Shown here: in pieces, positions 24,276-33,900 of the stretch
Layout of the letters: every line of letters starts with the position of its first letter
How positions within the stretch are numbered: the stretch's first letter is position 1
Assembly (NCBI GenBank): GCA_018815765.1
Contig: JAHIWM010000225.1
Location: 1 to 38,767, forward strand
Direction: 5' to 3'
Source: Gammaproteobacteria bacterium
GTDB lineage: Bacteria > Pseudomonadota > Gammaproteobacteria > Enterobacterales > Alteromonadaceae
Length of the DNA: 38,767 nucleotides
Translations under genes and position numbers: made by a program
The notes under the pieces: generated by a model
What the model was told of the DNA's origin: nothing
The model's input: the letters and a program-made list of their open reading frames with translations, nothing else
The model's database searches: none

Positions 24276-26057
24276 ATGACGCTATTGGCTTACCAGCTTA
24301 GTATTACTGACATTACCGCACATCTGGTTGCAGTTGAACTTCGTTTTACGCCACAAAGCAGTGACAGTATTCAGTTAAGTCTGCCTGCCTGGATCCCGGG
24401 CAGCTATATGGTGCGTGATTTTGCCAAACATCTGCATTCTATTGAAGCTTTTGATGACGCTGGCGCTTTAACTTTGCTGCAACTGGATAAACAAAGCTGG
24501 CAACTGAATCACAATCAGCAGGCGCTGACGGTGCGTTATAAAGTGTATGCTTTTGATTTATCGGTGCGTGGCTGCTATCTGGACGATCAACTGGCTATTT
24601 TAAATCCGGCCGCTTTATGTCTTGAAGTCAAAGGTATGGAATCTTCGCCTGTGACTTTAAATGTAGTTGCACCCGAATTTTTAGACTGGCAGGTGGCTAC
24701 AGGTTTAACCAGATCAAGCGCTACCCGCCCCTTACAATGTGGTTTGTATCATGCCGATAACTATCAGCAACTGATTGATACACCTTTGATGTTGGGCAAA
24801 CTGGAGATTGCCGAATTTGATGTCTGTGGTGTGCCCCATTATCTGGTGCTGGCAGGTCATGAGCTGGTTGACCTGGAACGTTTTAAAGCAGAGCTGCAAC
24901 GCATCTGTCATCAGCAGCAACAGGTATTTGGCGGGCTACCAGTCGATTTAAATCAATACTGGTTTTTGTGTTGGGTAACAGATGCTGGTTATGGCGGGCT
25001 GGAACATCATAATTCCACCTTATTACTCTTGACGCATCAAGACTTACCTAACCCGGAGCGACCGGATGAAAGCACAGCCGACTATCAGAATTTACTCGGC
25101 CTTTGCAGTCACGAGTATTTTCATACCTGGTGGGTAAAACGAGCTAAACCCAGCTTATTTTTTCCTTACCAGCTGCAGTCTGAACAATACACCAGTCAGC
25201 TCTGGTTATACGAAGGCTTTACCTCTTACTACGATGATTTGGCGTTAGTACGATGTGGTTTGCTGACACAGGATCAATATTTTACTGCACTGGAAAAAAC
25301 CATCAACAGAGTGCAGATTAGCCCTTCGGAACAAGTGCAATCTGTAGCCGACAGCAGCTTTAACGCCTGGACTAAATACTACAAACAAGATGAAAATGCC
25401 GTAAATGCCGTGGTCAGCTATTACACTAAAGGCAGCTTAATTGCCTTGTGTCTGGATGCGTTATTGCGCAGCAAGGGCAAGACGCTCGATGCCCTGATGC
25501 AATTGGCCTGGTGCAGTTATGGTGAACCAGCTCTGGGCAGTTCTGAACAACAATTTATCCAACTCTGTTCAGACTATGCAGGTAAAGAAACAGCCACCCA
25601 ACTATACAGCTGGGTACATGGCACTTCAGCGTTACCTCTGGCAGAACTATTGCCGCATCTTGGCTTAAATACAGCCAAACGCCAGCAAGAACGCAGCAAA
25701 GACCTGTCAGGCAGCAAAGCTCCTGCTTATCCGGTACGGGCTTTTGGCGCGGCTTTCAGTGCTGCTTCGGAAGGTTTGAAGATAACCAACGTGCCACTAG
25801 GTTCTGTCGCCTATAAAGCAGGTTTAATGGCACAGGATCAGCTGATTGCCATCAATGCAGTGAAAGCTACAGAACAAAACTTCTGGCGGCAGCTCAACCA
25901 AAGTAAGATTGGCAACGTATTGACCCTGCATGTATTTCGTAAACAACGTCTGGTGCAACTGTCGATGCCGGTAGAACTTGCTCTTGAGACTTTGACTTAT
26001 TTACAGCTTGTTGATCAGCAAAAGGCCGCGGCATGGCTTGGAAAATCACAGGAATAA
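24276..26057 (+). CDS. M61-family metallopeptidase with PDZ domain
   Basis: This 593-residue protein resembles glycyl aminopeptidases: an N-terminal beta domain ([27 protein letters not shown] is the M61 N-terminal signature), a gluzincin catalytic domain with [15 protein letters not shown] (HExxH) and the third Zn ligand Glu in [12 protein letters not shown], and a C-terminal PDZ domain ([25 protein letters not shown]). There is no signal peptide, so it is probably cytosolic. It would trim peptides with N-terminal Gly or Ala. Its stop is one base before the ATG of the next gene, so the two are an operon. Confidence 0.93.
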   Translation: MTLLAYQLSITDITAHLVAVELRFTPQSSDSIQLSLPAWIPGSYMVRDFAKHLHSIEAFDDAGALTLLQLDKQSWQLNHNQQALTVRYKVYAFDLSVRGCYLDDQLAILNPAALCLEVKGMESSPVTLNVVAPEFLDWQVATGLTRSSATRPLQCGLYHADNYQQLIDTPLMLGKLEIAEFDVCGVPHYLVLAGHELVDLERFKAELQRICHQQQQVFGGLPVDLNQYWFLCWVTDAGYGGLEHHNSTLLLLTHQDLPNPERPDESTADYQNLLGLCSHEYFHTWWVKRAKPSLFFPYQLQSEQYTSQLWLYEGFTSYYDDLALVRCGLLTQDQYFTALEKTINRVQISPSEQVQSVADSSFNAWTKYYKQDENAVNAVVSYYTKGSLIALCLDALLRSKGKTLDALMQLAWCSYGEPALGSSEQQFIQLCSDYAGKETATQLYSWVHGTSALPLAELLPHLGLNTAKRQQERSKDLSGSKAPAYPVRAFGAAFSAASEGLKITNVPLGSVAYKAGLMAQDQLIAINAVKATEQNFWRQLNQSKIGNVLTLHVFRKQRLVQLSMPVELALETLTYLQLVDQQKAAAWLGKSQE

Positions 26058-26058
26058 T

Positions 26059-27072
26059 ATGGATTCGTTGTCACAAATTGCCTTGGGTGCAGCCGTAAGC
26101 GTCGCGGCTTTTCACAAACCTATACGCAATAAACAAATAAAGCTTTGGCAAGCGGCTGCTGCAGGCGCTGTATTTGGCACCCTGCCCGATCTGGATGTGT
26201 TGATTTCACATGGCGATCCAATCAGCGATATGACCTTGCACCGCACTGAAAGCCATTCGTTGTTTTATCTAAGTTTAGTGTCGCCGCTTTTTGCATGGCT
26301 GTGGGTGAAATTACTAAGAATCCCAGCACTGTTTAAACAGAGTCTGCTGGCAATATGGCTGGTGCTGTTGACTCATCCGCTGCTGGATACCCTGACCATC
26401 TACGGCACACAGCTGGCTTTGCCTTTTAGCGATTATCCTTTTGGTACCGGCAGTGTTTTTGTCATCGACCCTTTGTACACCCTGCCGCTATTGATTGGCA
26501 CCGGCATAGCGCTTTTTAACAAAAAGCTAAGCTGGAACAGCGTTGGGTTAGCATTGAGTAGTGCCTATTTGCTGTTTGGTTTAGTGGCGCAGCAATGGGC
26601 CTACACAAAAGTAGAACAACAATTGGCTGATTTTGATCAGAAAACGGATAAGTTGTTAGTCACAGCGACGCCATTTAATACCTTGTTATGGCGGGCTGTA
26701 GTGATCAGAAATGGCGAGTATCTGGAAGGTTATTATTCGTTATTGGATGGTTCTACACCCATGCAGTGGCGCAGTTTCACGCGGGATAAGACCTTGATTG
26801 AACAGTGGAAAGAAAATCCTGCTGTGGCGCGTTTAGCCTGGTTTAGTCATGGTTTTTATCAGCTGGAACAAAAAGGCAATGAAGTGCTGCTGACGGATCT
26901 TCGGATGGGCATGGCGCCTTATTACAGCTTTAGTTTTGTAGTCGCAGATGGTGCAGAAGCCAAGCCACCAGTGCAGCTCGAATTCCCAAGCGATAATGCC
27001 GCAAGCTTTGCCTGGTTGTATCAACGGGCTTTGGCTAAAACTCAATTGCCGCTATCGGATCTTGCCCAATAA
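26059..27072 (+). CDS. DUF457 / YdjM-like inner-membrane metal-dependent hydrolase
   Basis: ATG 26059 (MDSLSQIALGAAVSVAAFHKP) has CAGGA upstream; the track start at 26008 overlaps the peptidase gene. The 337 residues include the family motifs DSLSQIALGAA, GTLPDLDVL, a histidine-bearing HRTESHSL, and LTHPLLDTLTIYGTQ. These His/Asp residues fit a metal site near the membrane surface. About five TM segments occur in the first half, and a soluble C-terminal domain from ~205. The substrate is unknown; the annotation of this family as hydrolase is by similarity only. Confidence 0.88.
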   Translation: MDSLSQIALGAAVSVAAFHKPIRNKQIKLWQAAAAGAVFGTLPDLDVLISHGDPISDMTLHRTESHSLFYLSLVSPLFAWLWVKLLRIPALFKQSLLAIWLVLLTHPLLDTLTIYGTQLALPFSDYPFGTGSVFVIDPLYTLPLLIGTGIALFNKKLSWNSVGLALSSAYLLFGLVAQQWAYTKVEQQLADFDQKTDKLLVTATPFNTLLWRAVVIRNGEYLEGYYSLLDGSTPMQWRSFTRDKTLIEQWKENPAVARLAWFSHGFYQLEQKGNEVLLTDLRMGMAPYYSFSFVVADGAEAKPPVQLEFPSDNAASFAWLYQRALAKTQLPLSDLAQ

Positions 27073-27128
27073 AATTCGGGTCAGAGTAAAATTAAACAAC
27101 AGCTTTTAATTTTACTCTGACCCGAATT
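27073..27128. repeat. Perfect 24-bp-arm palindrome with GGGTCAGA core
   Basis: Arms 27073-27096 and 27105-27128 are perfect inverted repeats (AATTCGGGTCAGAGTAAAAT...) with an 8-base loop. They lie directly after the DUF457 gene stop and before the stop of the convergent PTPS gene. The repeat can form a terminator-like hairpin on both strands. The outer GGGTCAGA is shared with the palindrome at 18633-18693. I link it to the kind of palindromes associated with REP-type Y1 transposases, from memory. Confidence 0.88.
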
Positions 27129-27139
27129 ACTGAAATTAC

Positions 27140-27994
27140 TTAGGCGAAAGCTATAGCGCCTTTACCCACCCCTTCAAAGGCAACCACTTTCACGGCACTG
27201 AGCTGATGCAAATCTTTCACTGTGGCCGCAATATAATCAGCTAAACACTCTACTGTGGTATCACAAGGCACTACTTCACAGGTTGTTGCTGGCAAAGAGA
27301 TTTCAAAATAGCCCTGAGCTGAGCTATAGGCAAAATTAAGCGCCCCGGCTTCGGCTTTCAGATAACGTAAAGCGGATGCTTCAATCTGATCTTCAGCTGT
27401 TGCCAGATAAATATCCTCCCAACGTTCACTCCAGTATTTGCCTAATTTAGGCGACAACATACCGTTATCAAAAATCTGAATAGTAGAACGGTGGCCATGG
27501 GCTATCCGCTGACAGTTGCCGTCATGTTTTTTCAGGCCATGAGTGTAATGGTAAGAAAAACCGCTGACCTGCTCAGTGCGCAGCTGCAACACCAGTTTGG
27601 CCACATTATCAGGCAACAGCGGTTTTATTTGTTCGGTTAAAAATTCGGTGACAGAGGCCATATCAATTTTTTCAGCCTGAATAACTGCAAAAGCTTCAGC
27701 TGGGGATGCAATTTGCAACAGCCCTTTCGCAGAGCTGAATAACACTTGCTCCACTTCACCGCTGAGCAGCTGTGTGGCCGAACTTAAAGCCGGGATAGCC
27801 AGCTTGTGGTCAACCAACTGATCGATGGCTTTTTTAATGACTTTTTTTACCAGACCAAAATCAAACACCATTGAGGTTTGATCCAAATCTCCATGCAACT
27901 CCACATCAACAATGTAACTTTCGCCAAGCAAACCCCGTTGCTGACAAAGGTAAGAAAAATCGATGACGGTTAAGTCGCGGACAAATAAAATCAT
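27140..27994 (-). CDS. Two-domain 6-pyruvoyl-tetrahydropterin synthase/QueD-like protein
   Basis: ATG 27994 (MILFVRDLTVIDFSYLC) has GGAAG upstream; the track start at 28048 is upstream of it. The 284 residues are about twice a QueD. Half one (1-~75) keeps VFDFGLVKKVI and VDHKLAIP, the DF and Asp-His elements of the family, but its zinc site is gone (GLLGESY where LHGHSY is expected). Half two (~145-284) has the zinc and Cys elements, H152, C161, H166 and H168 (YTHGLKKHDGNCQRIAHGHRS), and the pterin-binding-like TTVE (E249), but no DF/DH part. The family makes 6-carboxy- or 6-pyruvoyl-tetrahydropterin from dihydroneopterin triphosphate. A queuosine or folate-like role is possible; no que genes are nearby. 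Confidence 0.82.
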   Translation of the reverse strand: MILFVRDLTVIDFSYLCQQRGLLGESYIVDVELHGDLDQTSMVFDFGLVKKVIKKAIDQLVDHKLAIPALSSATQLLSGEVEQVLFSSAKGLLQIASPAEAFAVIQAEKIDMASVTEFLTEQIKPLLPDNVAKLVLQLRTEQVSGFSYHYTHGLKKHDGNCQRIAHGHRSTIQIFDNGMLSPKLGKYWSERWEDIYLATAEDQIEASALRYLKAEAGALNFAYSSAQGYFEISLPATTCEVVPCDTTVECLADYIAATVKDLHQLSAVKVVAFEGVGKGAIAFA

Positions 27995-28072
27995 AAAAAA
28001 CTTCCGGATAGCGCTGAAACAGCAAAAAGTGGCGGCATTATAAAGCAATACGCAGCGCGCGTTAAGTTAGCC

Positions 28073-28330
28073 TTATTTTTTATGTTCCGTCAGCCAGCCA
28101 TTCAGTAAACCAATTTGTCCAAGCTTATGTGCTGCATACATTAAACGAATAGCGTTGCTGAGTAACACGCTGTCACTCCATTCCGTTTTTTGTTGAATTT
28201 CATGATAACAAGCCAAAGCTTCAGGCGTTAAGTAACCGCGCAGCTCCTTTTTTCCGGAGCCTTTTTGCCTTTCTCTATAGCGCTGCTGTTTTTCAGCATT
28301 AGAAATTCGTTTTTTTTCTGGTTCCGTCAT
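28073..28330 (-). CDS. Small basic helical protein, possibly DNA-binding
   Basis: This 85-residue protein has the start MTEPEKKRISNAEKQQRYRERQKGSGKKELRGYLTPEALACYHEIQ. The strongly basic N-terminus, followed by one strand-like segment (LRGYLTP) and two helices, resembles short ribbon-helix-helix regulators, but I cannot name a family. It is separated by 78 bases from the PTPS gene on the same strand and is divergent from fabA. A role on fabA control is not implied. Confidence 0.6.
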   Translation of the reverse strand: MTEPEKKRISNAEKQQRYRERQKGSGKKELRGYLTPEALACYHEIQQKTEWSDSVLLSNAIRLMYAAHKLGQIGLLNGWLTEHKK

Positions 28331-28374
28331 AATGCTTCTATCTTATGCTGTTAAATTAGTGAAAGAGGGTCAGC

Positions 28375-28415
28375 TTGACTAATCGGACTTGTTTAGCTTA
28401 CAAGTGTTCGCTAAA
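28375..28415 (+). promoter_or_regulatory. fabA promoter with overlapping FabR-like operator
   Basis: TTGACT (28375-28380), a 17-base spacer and TTACAA (28398-28403) make a sigma70-type promoter. A dyad TTTAGCTTACAAGTGTTCGCTAAA (28392-28415) covers the -10 box and start point, with perfect outer arms TTTAGC/GCTAAA and inner ACA/TGT. It resembles the E. coli FabR operator (AGCGTACA...TGT...GCT), recalled from memory. Confidence 0.6.
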
Positions 28416-28447
28416 GTGGCCCAGCCTTGATGATGGATCTAACATAC

Positions 28448-28960
28448 ATGACTAAGAATAGCTTTACAAAACAAGATTTAGTGGCCTGTGGCCGTGGGGA
28501 ATTATTTGGTGATGGTAACAGTCAGTTGCCTATCGACAATATGCTGATGATTGACCGTGTTGTACACATTTCGGAAGAAGGTGGTAAATATGGCAAAGGG
28601 GAAATCATCGCTGAATTTGATATTAATCCTGAACTGTGGTTTTTCGCCTGCCACTTCCAGGGTGATCCTGTGATGCCTGGTTGTTTAGGTTTAGACGCTA
28701 TGTGGCAGCTGGTTGGTTTCTTCCTTGGTTGGGCTGGTGGCCCTGGTAAAGGTCGTGCTTTAGGTGTGGGTGAAGTGAAATTCACTGGTCAAATCCTGCC
28801 AACAGCAAAAAAAGTAACCTACCGCATTGATATGACCCGTGTAATTAAACGTAAATTGTTTATGGGTATTGCCGAAGGTTCTGTCAGTGTAGATGGTCGC
28901 GAAATCTACACTGCTAAAGATCTGAAAGTTGGTTTATTCCAGGACACATCAGCATTCTAA
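28448..28960 (+). CDS. fabA: 3-hydroxydecanoyl-ACP dehydratase/isomerase
   Basis: FabA dehydrates 3-hydroxydecanoyl-ACP and isomerises trans-2 to cis-3-decenoyl-ACP, the branch point to unsaturated fatty acids. ATG 28448 ([21 protein letters not shown]) aligns with E. coli FabA; the track start adds seven codons. The 170 residues include active-site H69 ([13 protein letters not shown]) and D83 (GLDAMWQ), and the identical end [13 protein letters not shown]. The ribosome site is weak, with GGA eleven bases up. It has its own promoter with a FabR-like operator and a terminator, so it is monocistronic. Confidence 0.97.
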   Translation: MTKNSFTKQDLVACGRGELFGDGNSQLPIDNMLMIDRVVHISEEGGKYGKGEIIAEFDINPELWFFACHFQGDPVMPGCLGLDAMWQLVGFFLGWAGGPGKGRALGVGEVKFTGQILPTAKKVTYRIDMTRVIKRKLFMGIAEGSVSVDGREIYTAKDLKVGLFQDTSAF

Positions 28961-28980
28961 GTTTGAATTTGATGTAAAAA

Positions 28981-29008
28981 ACGGAGCTTTTATAAGCTCC
29001 GTTTTTTT
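28981..29008. terminator. fabA terminator, probably also for the AsmA gene
   Basis: ACGGAGCTT and AAGCTCCGT form a 9-bp stem with a TTAT loop, with a run of A before and seven T after. It lies 20 bases after the fabA stop and 23 bases after the stop of the convergent AsmA gene. Confidence 0.92.
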
Positions 29009-29031
29009 ACGCTCTGAAACAAGCTGGCTAT

Positions 29032-30813
29032 TTACAGTCCACCAAGTTTTTCCAGCAGTTTATTTTTTAGTTTTTCTTTGCCACTTTCTACTTTGTCTTT
29101 CAACTGACCTTCCAATAAGGCTTTGGTATCTAAAGAGTATTTAGGTTTTTGCATTGTACCGCTGATTTTCAGTGGTATTTCAACGCCAGCCAGATCGTCT
29201 TTTTCTTTACCACCCTGACCTTTTGACGTATTCACCAGCGCAGTACTGAGCTGATAATCCAGTTCTTCACTCAATAAGTTAGCCGAGCCTTTGCCAGCGA
29301 TCCGCAACAAAGGGGCTGCCATTTTTAAATCCGGATTCGTCAATACACTATCAGTCAGGTTAAAACTGCCGGTTAAGCTGGAGAAGTCGGTTTTTTGCTC
29401 TGTATTGTCTGCAGTTTGTACTTCGTTTTTCAGTGTAGCTTTGGCGTTTCGGATCATTTGCGCGATATTAACGCCATACAAAGAACCATCCGTTACTTCA
29501 AAACTACCGGTTGCCAGCAGGTTTTTCTTGATCTGCTCCGGTAACAAACTATGGCCTTTGCCTTCGATGGTCAGTTTTGCAGTGCCACTTAATAAATCAA
29601 TATCAGCGCCATCCATCAGCATAGGCCGCAGCGCCAGGCCAGACAGTTGTTTATTAAAGCTGTAGCTGACAGGCGTTTTGCGGGCATCCAGCGTCGCTTT
29701 GGCCAGAACTTTGCCCTGGTATAAATCTGCGCTGGCATTTTGAATTTGAACCAGCCCCGCTTTATTGGTCAACGCCAATTGCAGGTTCTCTGTATGCAGG
29801 CCAGCAGCTTTTAATGTCTTCACTGCCAGTTTTAAATCCAGATCAAATTGGCGCAGCGCTGATAAATCAGGTTCGGCGCTGTTTTGTGGAGCTGTTGTAC
29901 CTGCCTGCTCTGCACTGTTTTCACCCATGTAAGAGGCTGTGTCCACTTCATCCAGTTGTAGATCGAGCTTAATCACTGCTTGTTTAGCGTAATTCACTGA
30001 CAGTTGGCCTGAACCTTTGATCTCATCCAGTTGTAGCTTTTTCCACTGCCACTCCAGCTGTTTTTTATCTAAAGCCAGTGTTAACTCTGTCTCTACCGAA
30101 AGCTGTTTGACCGGGACACCAGTAAAGTCAGTCTCTACGACAAAGTCTTTCAGCTGCACTAGCTGATTATTTTCACTCAATTGCAATTGAGCAGAACCTT
30201 TGACATCCAGCTGAGTTTGACCAGACAGCACGACCAAATCAAAATCCAATGGAGCCCATTCATTGGCTTTAAAATCACTTAATTTGAGTGATTTCAAGCT
30301 TAATCGCTGGTCTGGACTACCTTCACTCAACAGATTTAATTGCAGATTGCTAACAGATAGATCCTGCAGTTGCAGTTGTTGGCTGGTCGCAGCTCCAGTT
30401 TCTGTAGTTGTGGTGCTTTTATCTGCCGTCAGGCCATCCATGCTGGAGCTGCCGTCTTTACGGGTGACCAGATTGGCAGTGACGCCGTTTAAATGCAGCT
30501 GCTGAACCTGCAGATCCTTATTAAACAAAGGCATCAAAGCTACAGCGGCCGTTAATTCAGACACTTCCAGCATTTGCTCTGGCGCAAAGCCCTTTGGATT
30601 CGATAATTTTACATCGGTCAAAGACACGCCCAGACTAGGGTAAATAGTCCAACCAATATCCCCAGCTATCTGCAGTTCTCGTCCGGTTTGCTGCTCAACC
30701 TTGGTGGTGATTTCCGCTTTAAAGTCATTTAAATCAAACACGACCAGCAGATAAAAGGCCGCTACTGCGATAGAGCCTACCACGACCGCGAGCAGCCATT
30801 TAAACCAATTCAT
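29032..30813 (-). CDS. AsmA-family envelope protein
   Basis: The second ATG (30813, MNWFKWLLAVVVGSIAVAAFYLLVVF) has AAGGA eight bases upstream and is preferred to the ATG two codons earlier. The 593 residues comprise one N-terminal TM anchor (~5-25), then the AsmA signature (GRELQIAGDIGWTIYPSLGVSLTDVKLSNPKGF) and a long beta-repeat periplasmic region ending in the AsmA C-terminal part (SLTGSFNLTDSVLTNPDLKMAAPLLRIAGKGSANL). The AsmA clan, with TamB and YhdP, forms lipid-bridge proteins linked to phospholipid transport to the outer membrane; E. coli AsmA is 617 residues. The exact paralogue cannot be set from this alone. It is convergent with fabA and shares its terminator. Confidence 0.9.
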   Translation of the reverse strand: MNWFKWLLAVVVGSIAVAAFYLLVVFDLNDFKAEITTKVEQQTGRELQIAGDIGWTIYPSLGVSLTDVKLSNPKGFAPEQMLEVSELTAAVALMPLFNKDLQVQQLHLNGVTANLVTRKDGSSSMDGLTADKSTTTTETGAATSQQLQLQDLSVSNLQLNLLSEGSPDQRLSLKSLKLSDFKANEWAPLDFDLVVLSGQTQLDVKGSAQLQLSENNQLVQLKDFVVETDFTGVPVKQLSVETELTLALDKKQLEWQWKKLQLDEIKGSGQLSVNYAKQAVIKLDLQLDEVDTASYMGENSAEQAGTTAPQNSAEPDLSALRQFDLDLKLAVKTLKAAGLHTENLQLALTNKAGLVQIQNASADLYQGKVLAKATLDARKTPVSYSFNKQLSGLALRPMLMDGADIDLLSGTAKLTIEGKGHSLLPEQIKKNLLATGSFEVTDGSLYGVNIAQMIRNAKATLKNEVQTADNTEQKTDFSSLTGSFNLTDSVLTNPDLKMAAPLLRIAGKGSANLLSEELDYQLSTALVNTSKGQGGKEKDDLAGVEIPLKISGTMQKPKYSLDTKALLEGQLKDKVESGKEKLKNKLLEKLGGL

Positions 30814-30928
30814 ATCCATCTTCCTTTGGGTGAAATTATTAAAAAGCTAATAGCCAGCATAGACCAGTGGCATAAACCTAAGCTGAACTTGTTTGCTTTA
30901 AGGGAATAGATGTAGTGGAAACGCTGAA

Positions 30929-30972
30929 TTCAAACAGCAGAGACGGACCTTTACCTGTCCCTGCTGTTTGAA
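30929..30972. repeat. 44-base hairpin after the YdiJ-like gene
   Basis: TTCAAACAGCAG (30929-30940) and CTGCTGTTTGAA (30961-30972) are perfect 12-bp arms with a partly paired 20-base centre. It lies five bases after the stop of the minus-strand dehydrogenase gene. No T-run follows on the minus strand, so it may protect the mRNA end more than terminate. Confidence 0.65.
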
Positions 30973-30976
30973 GATG

Positions 30977-33900
30977 TTAAAGTAGTTTCAATAACTGTTG
31001 CAACGGGTGTTTAGGTTTAACGCCTTCTAAACGTTTTACCTGACTGCGACAGGAAAATCCTGTCACCAAGACTTGATCGGCTCCGGTGTTTTGTACGGGT
31101 TGTTGCCAGCTCATTTCATACAGCACTTTGCTGTTATCAAAATTCTGCGCTTCATGGCCATAAGTGCCAGCCATACCACAGCAGCCCACAGACACAGCTT
31201 TGAGTTCTAATCCAGCTTTGGCATAAATCTGCTTCCACTGATTTTCAGTCGCTGGTAGCGCCGTTTTTTCGGTGCAATGCGCCAGTAAACTAAAACTCTG
31301 TTCTGTCTGAATAGCAGGTAAGTCTTGTTTCACTAACCATTCGTGGAATAAAGCCACCTGATAATCGCCACGTTCAGAGCCTAAGGTTTTGACATACTCA
31401 TCGCGATACACCAGCACTAAAGAGGCATCTAAGCCCAGCAGTGGAGCGCCTAAAGCTGCCACCTGATTTAAAAAATCAGAGGCAGTCTTCGCTGTTTTGG
31501 CAAAATCGCGTAAGAAGCCTTTGACATGTTGCGGTTTACCGTTGGGTAAAAATGGCAACAAGACAGGCCTAAAGCCAAGTTTTTCTATCAGCTTCAGCGC
31601 GTCAGCCACTAAATCAGCCTCATAGAAGCTGGTAAATGGATCTTGCACCAACAGCACCAGTTTTTGCTTTTCAGCCTCTGCCAAGGCTTGGAGGGCTGCT
31701 AAATCAAAACTGTAGTTACCCTCGACTCGTTGTTTTAAGGTGGGAACTGATAATTGCGGTGTATCGACATACCCCACAGTCTTTTTCAGCAGGCTTGCCA
31801 TCCAGCCTTGTTGCAGGAAAAAATTGACCATTTTTGGCATGCTGGCCAAGAGTGGTGCCGAGCGCTCAATATTTCCGACCAGATAATCTTTGGCTGGACG
31901 TAAATAACGACTGTGATACAACTGAATAAAACGGGCACGGAAGGATGGCACATCCACTTTGATAGGACACTGGCCGGCACAGGCTTTACAAGCCAGACAG
32001 CCTTCCATTGCTTCCATCACTTCATGGGAGAAATCATACTGGCCCTGCTTTTTCTGCCAGCTGTTTTTGATTTTGGCAACTACACCCGACAGCGTCTGGG
32101 ATTTATTCAGCAGCTCTTGCTCCTGCGCCAATACATCGACACCTTGATTGCTCATTAATCGCAACCATTCGCGCATTAAACCCGCTCTGCCTTTGGGGCT
32201 GTGTCGTCTGTCTTTGGTGACTTTACTGGACGGACACATAGGCGAATTTTCTTCGTAGTTAAAACACAGACCATTGCCATTGCAGTTTAAGCTGCTGTCA
32301 AAACTCTCTTTCACTACTACAGGAATTTGCCGATCGTAAAACCCACGTTTGACATCATCGACACTGACCAGCTGTTCGCTGCTGTCGATAGGCGTACAAA
32401 TTTTGCCTGGGTTGACGCGGTTGAAGGGATCAAAAGCCGTTTTGATTTTACGTAGCTCTGTAAATAAAGCCTCACCAAAAAACTCCGGGCCATATTCGCT
32501 GCGATAGCCTTTGCCATGCTCGCCCCACATCAGACCGCCGTATTTAGCGGTGAGTTTTACCACTTGATCGGAGATAACGCGTAACTGCTTTTCCTGCTCC
32601 GGGTCACACATATCCAAAGCTGGACGCACATGCAGCACACCGGCATCAACATGACCAAACATGCCATAGGCAAGACCATGGCTATCGAGTAAGGCGCGGA
32701 ATTCCATAATAAAATCAGCCAGATTCTCAGGAGGTACTGCGGTATCTTCCGTAAAAGGAATAGGTTTTTTGCTGCCTTTGGCGTTGCCCAACAGGCCCAC
32801 TGCCTTTTTGCGCATCGCGTAAATCTGGGTGATGGCATTGTTATCAAAAGTCAGTTGATAGCCAATAATGCCAGACTCGCCATTTGCAACTGACTGTTGC
32901 AAACGCGCTTCTAACTGCTGAACTTTTTGCGCCATATCCGCTTCGTCTTCAGCATTGTATTCGACCATATTCAGGCCAAGCATCGTCTTACCAGGCACAT
33001 CTTCAATAAAGTCTTTGACCTGATGCCAAATGATATCGTTACGGGCTAAATCCAGAACTTTGCTGTCGACAGTTTCCACCGAAGTCGCCTGAGCTGCCAC
33101 TAAAAATGGCGCATTTCTAAGCGCACTTTCAAAGCTGTCGTATTTCACATTAACCAGACATTTGTATTTGGCTATAGGCGTGATATTGAGTTTGGCTTCG
33201 GTAACAAAACCTAAAGAGCCTTCAGATCCAGTAATAACTCGGGATAAATCAAACTGAGTTAAATCCTCGTTAAACACATGCTCTAAGTCATAACCTGTTA
33301 AAAAGCGGTTTAGACGCGGAAAGGTTTTTAAAATATCAGCACGGAAATCGCGGCAACTGGATAACACCTGACGATAGATACGGCCAATGCTGTCCTGACG
33401 CTCTGCCAGTTGCTCTGCTTGCGCTATAGGCATAGCATGAGTATGCAGCGGCGTGCCATCAATCAGCACAGTATCAAGGGATAACACATGATCACTGGTT
33501 TTGCCGTATACCAAAGAGCCCTGACCTGAAGCATCGGTGTTAATCATGCCCCCAATTGTGGCGCGGTTTGAGGTGGATAAATCCGGTGAGAAGAAAAAGC
33601 CATAGGGTTTTAAAAAGGCGTTCAGCTGATCTTTAATCACACCAGCCTGCACCCGCACCCAACGCTCTTGAACATTAATCTCTATGACTTCACGCATATG
33701 GCGGGATAAATCGACCACCACTGCAGAAGTTATGGCCTGGCCATTGGTGCCGGTACCGCCACCCCGTGGTGTAAATTTTATGCCGCTAAAGCTAACAGTC
33801 TGAGCCAAAGAACAAATCAGCTGTACATCAGCAGCAGATTTAGGCAATAACACAGCTGCAGGCAGCTGTTGATACACGCTGTTGTCAGTGGCCACAGCTA

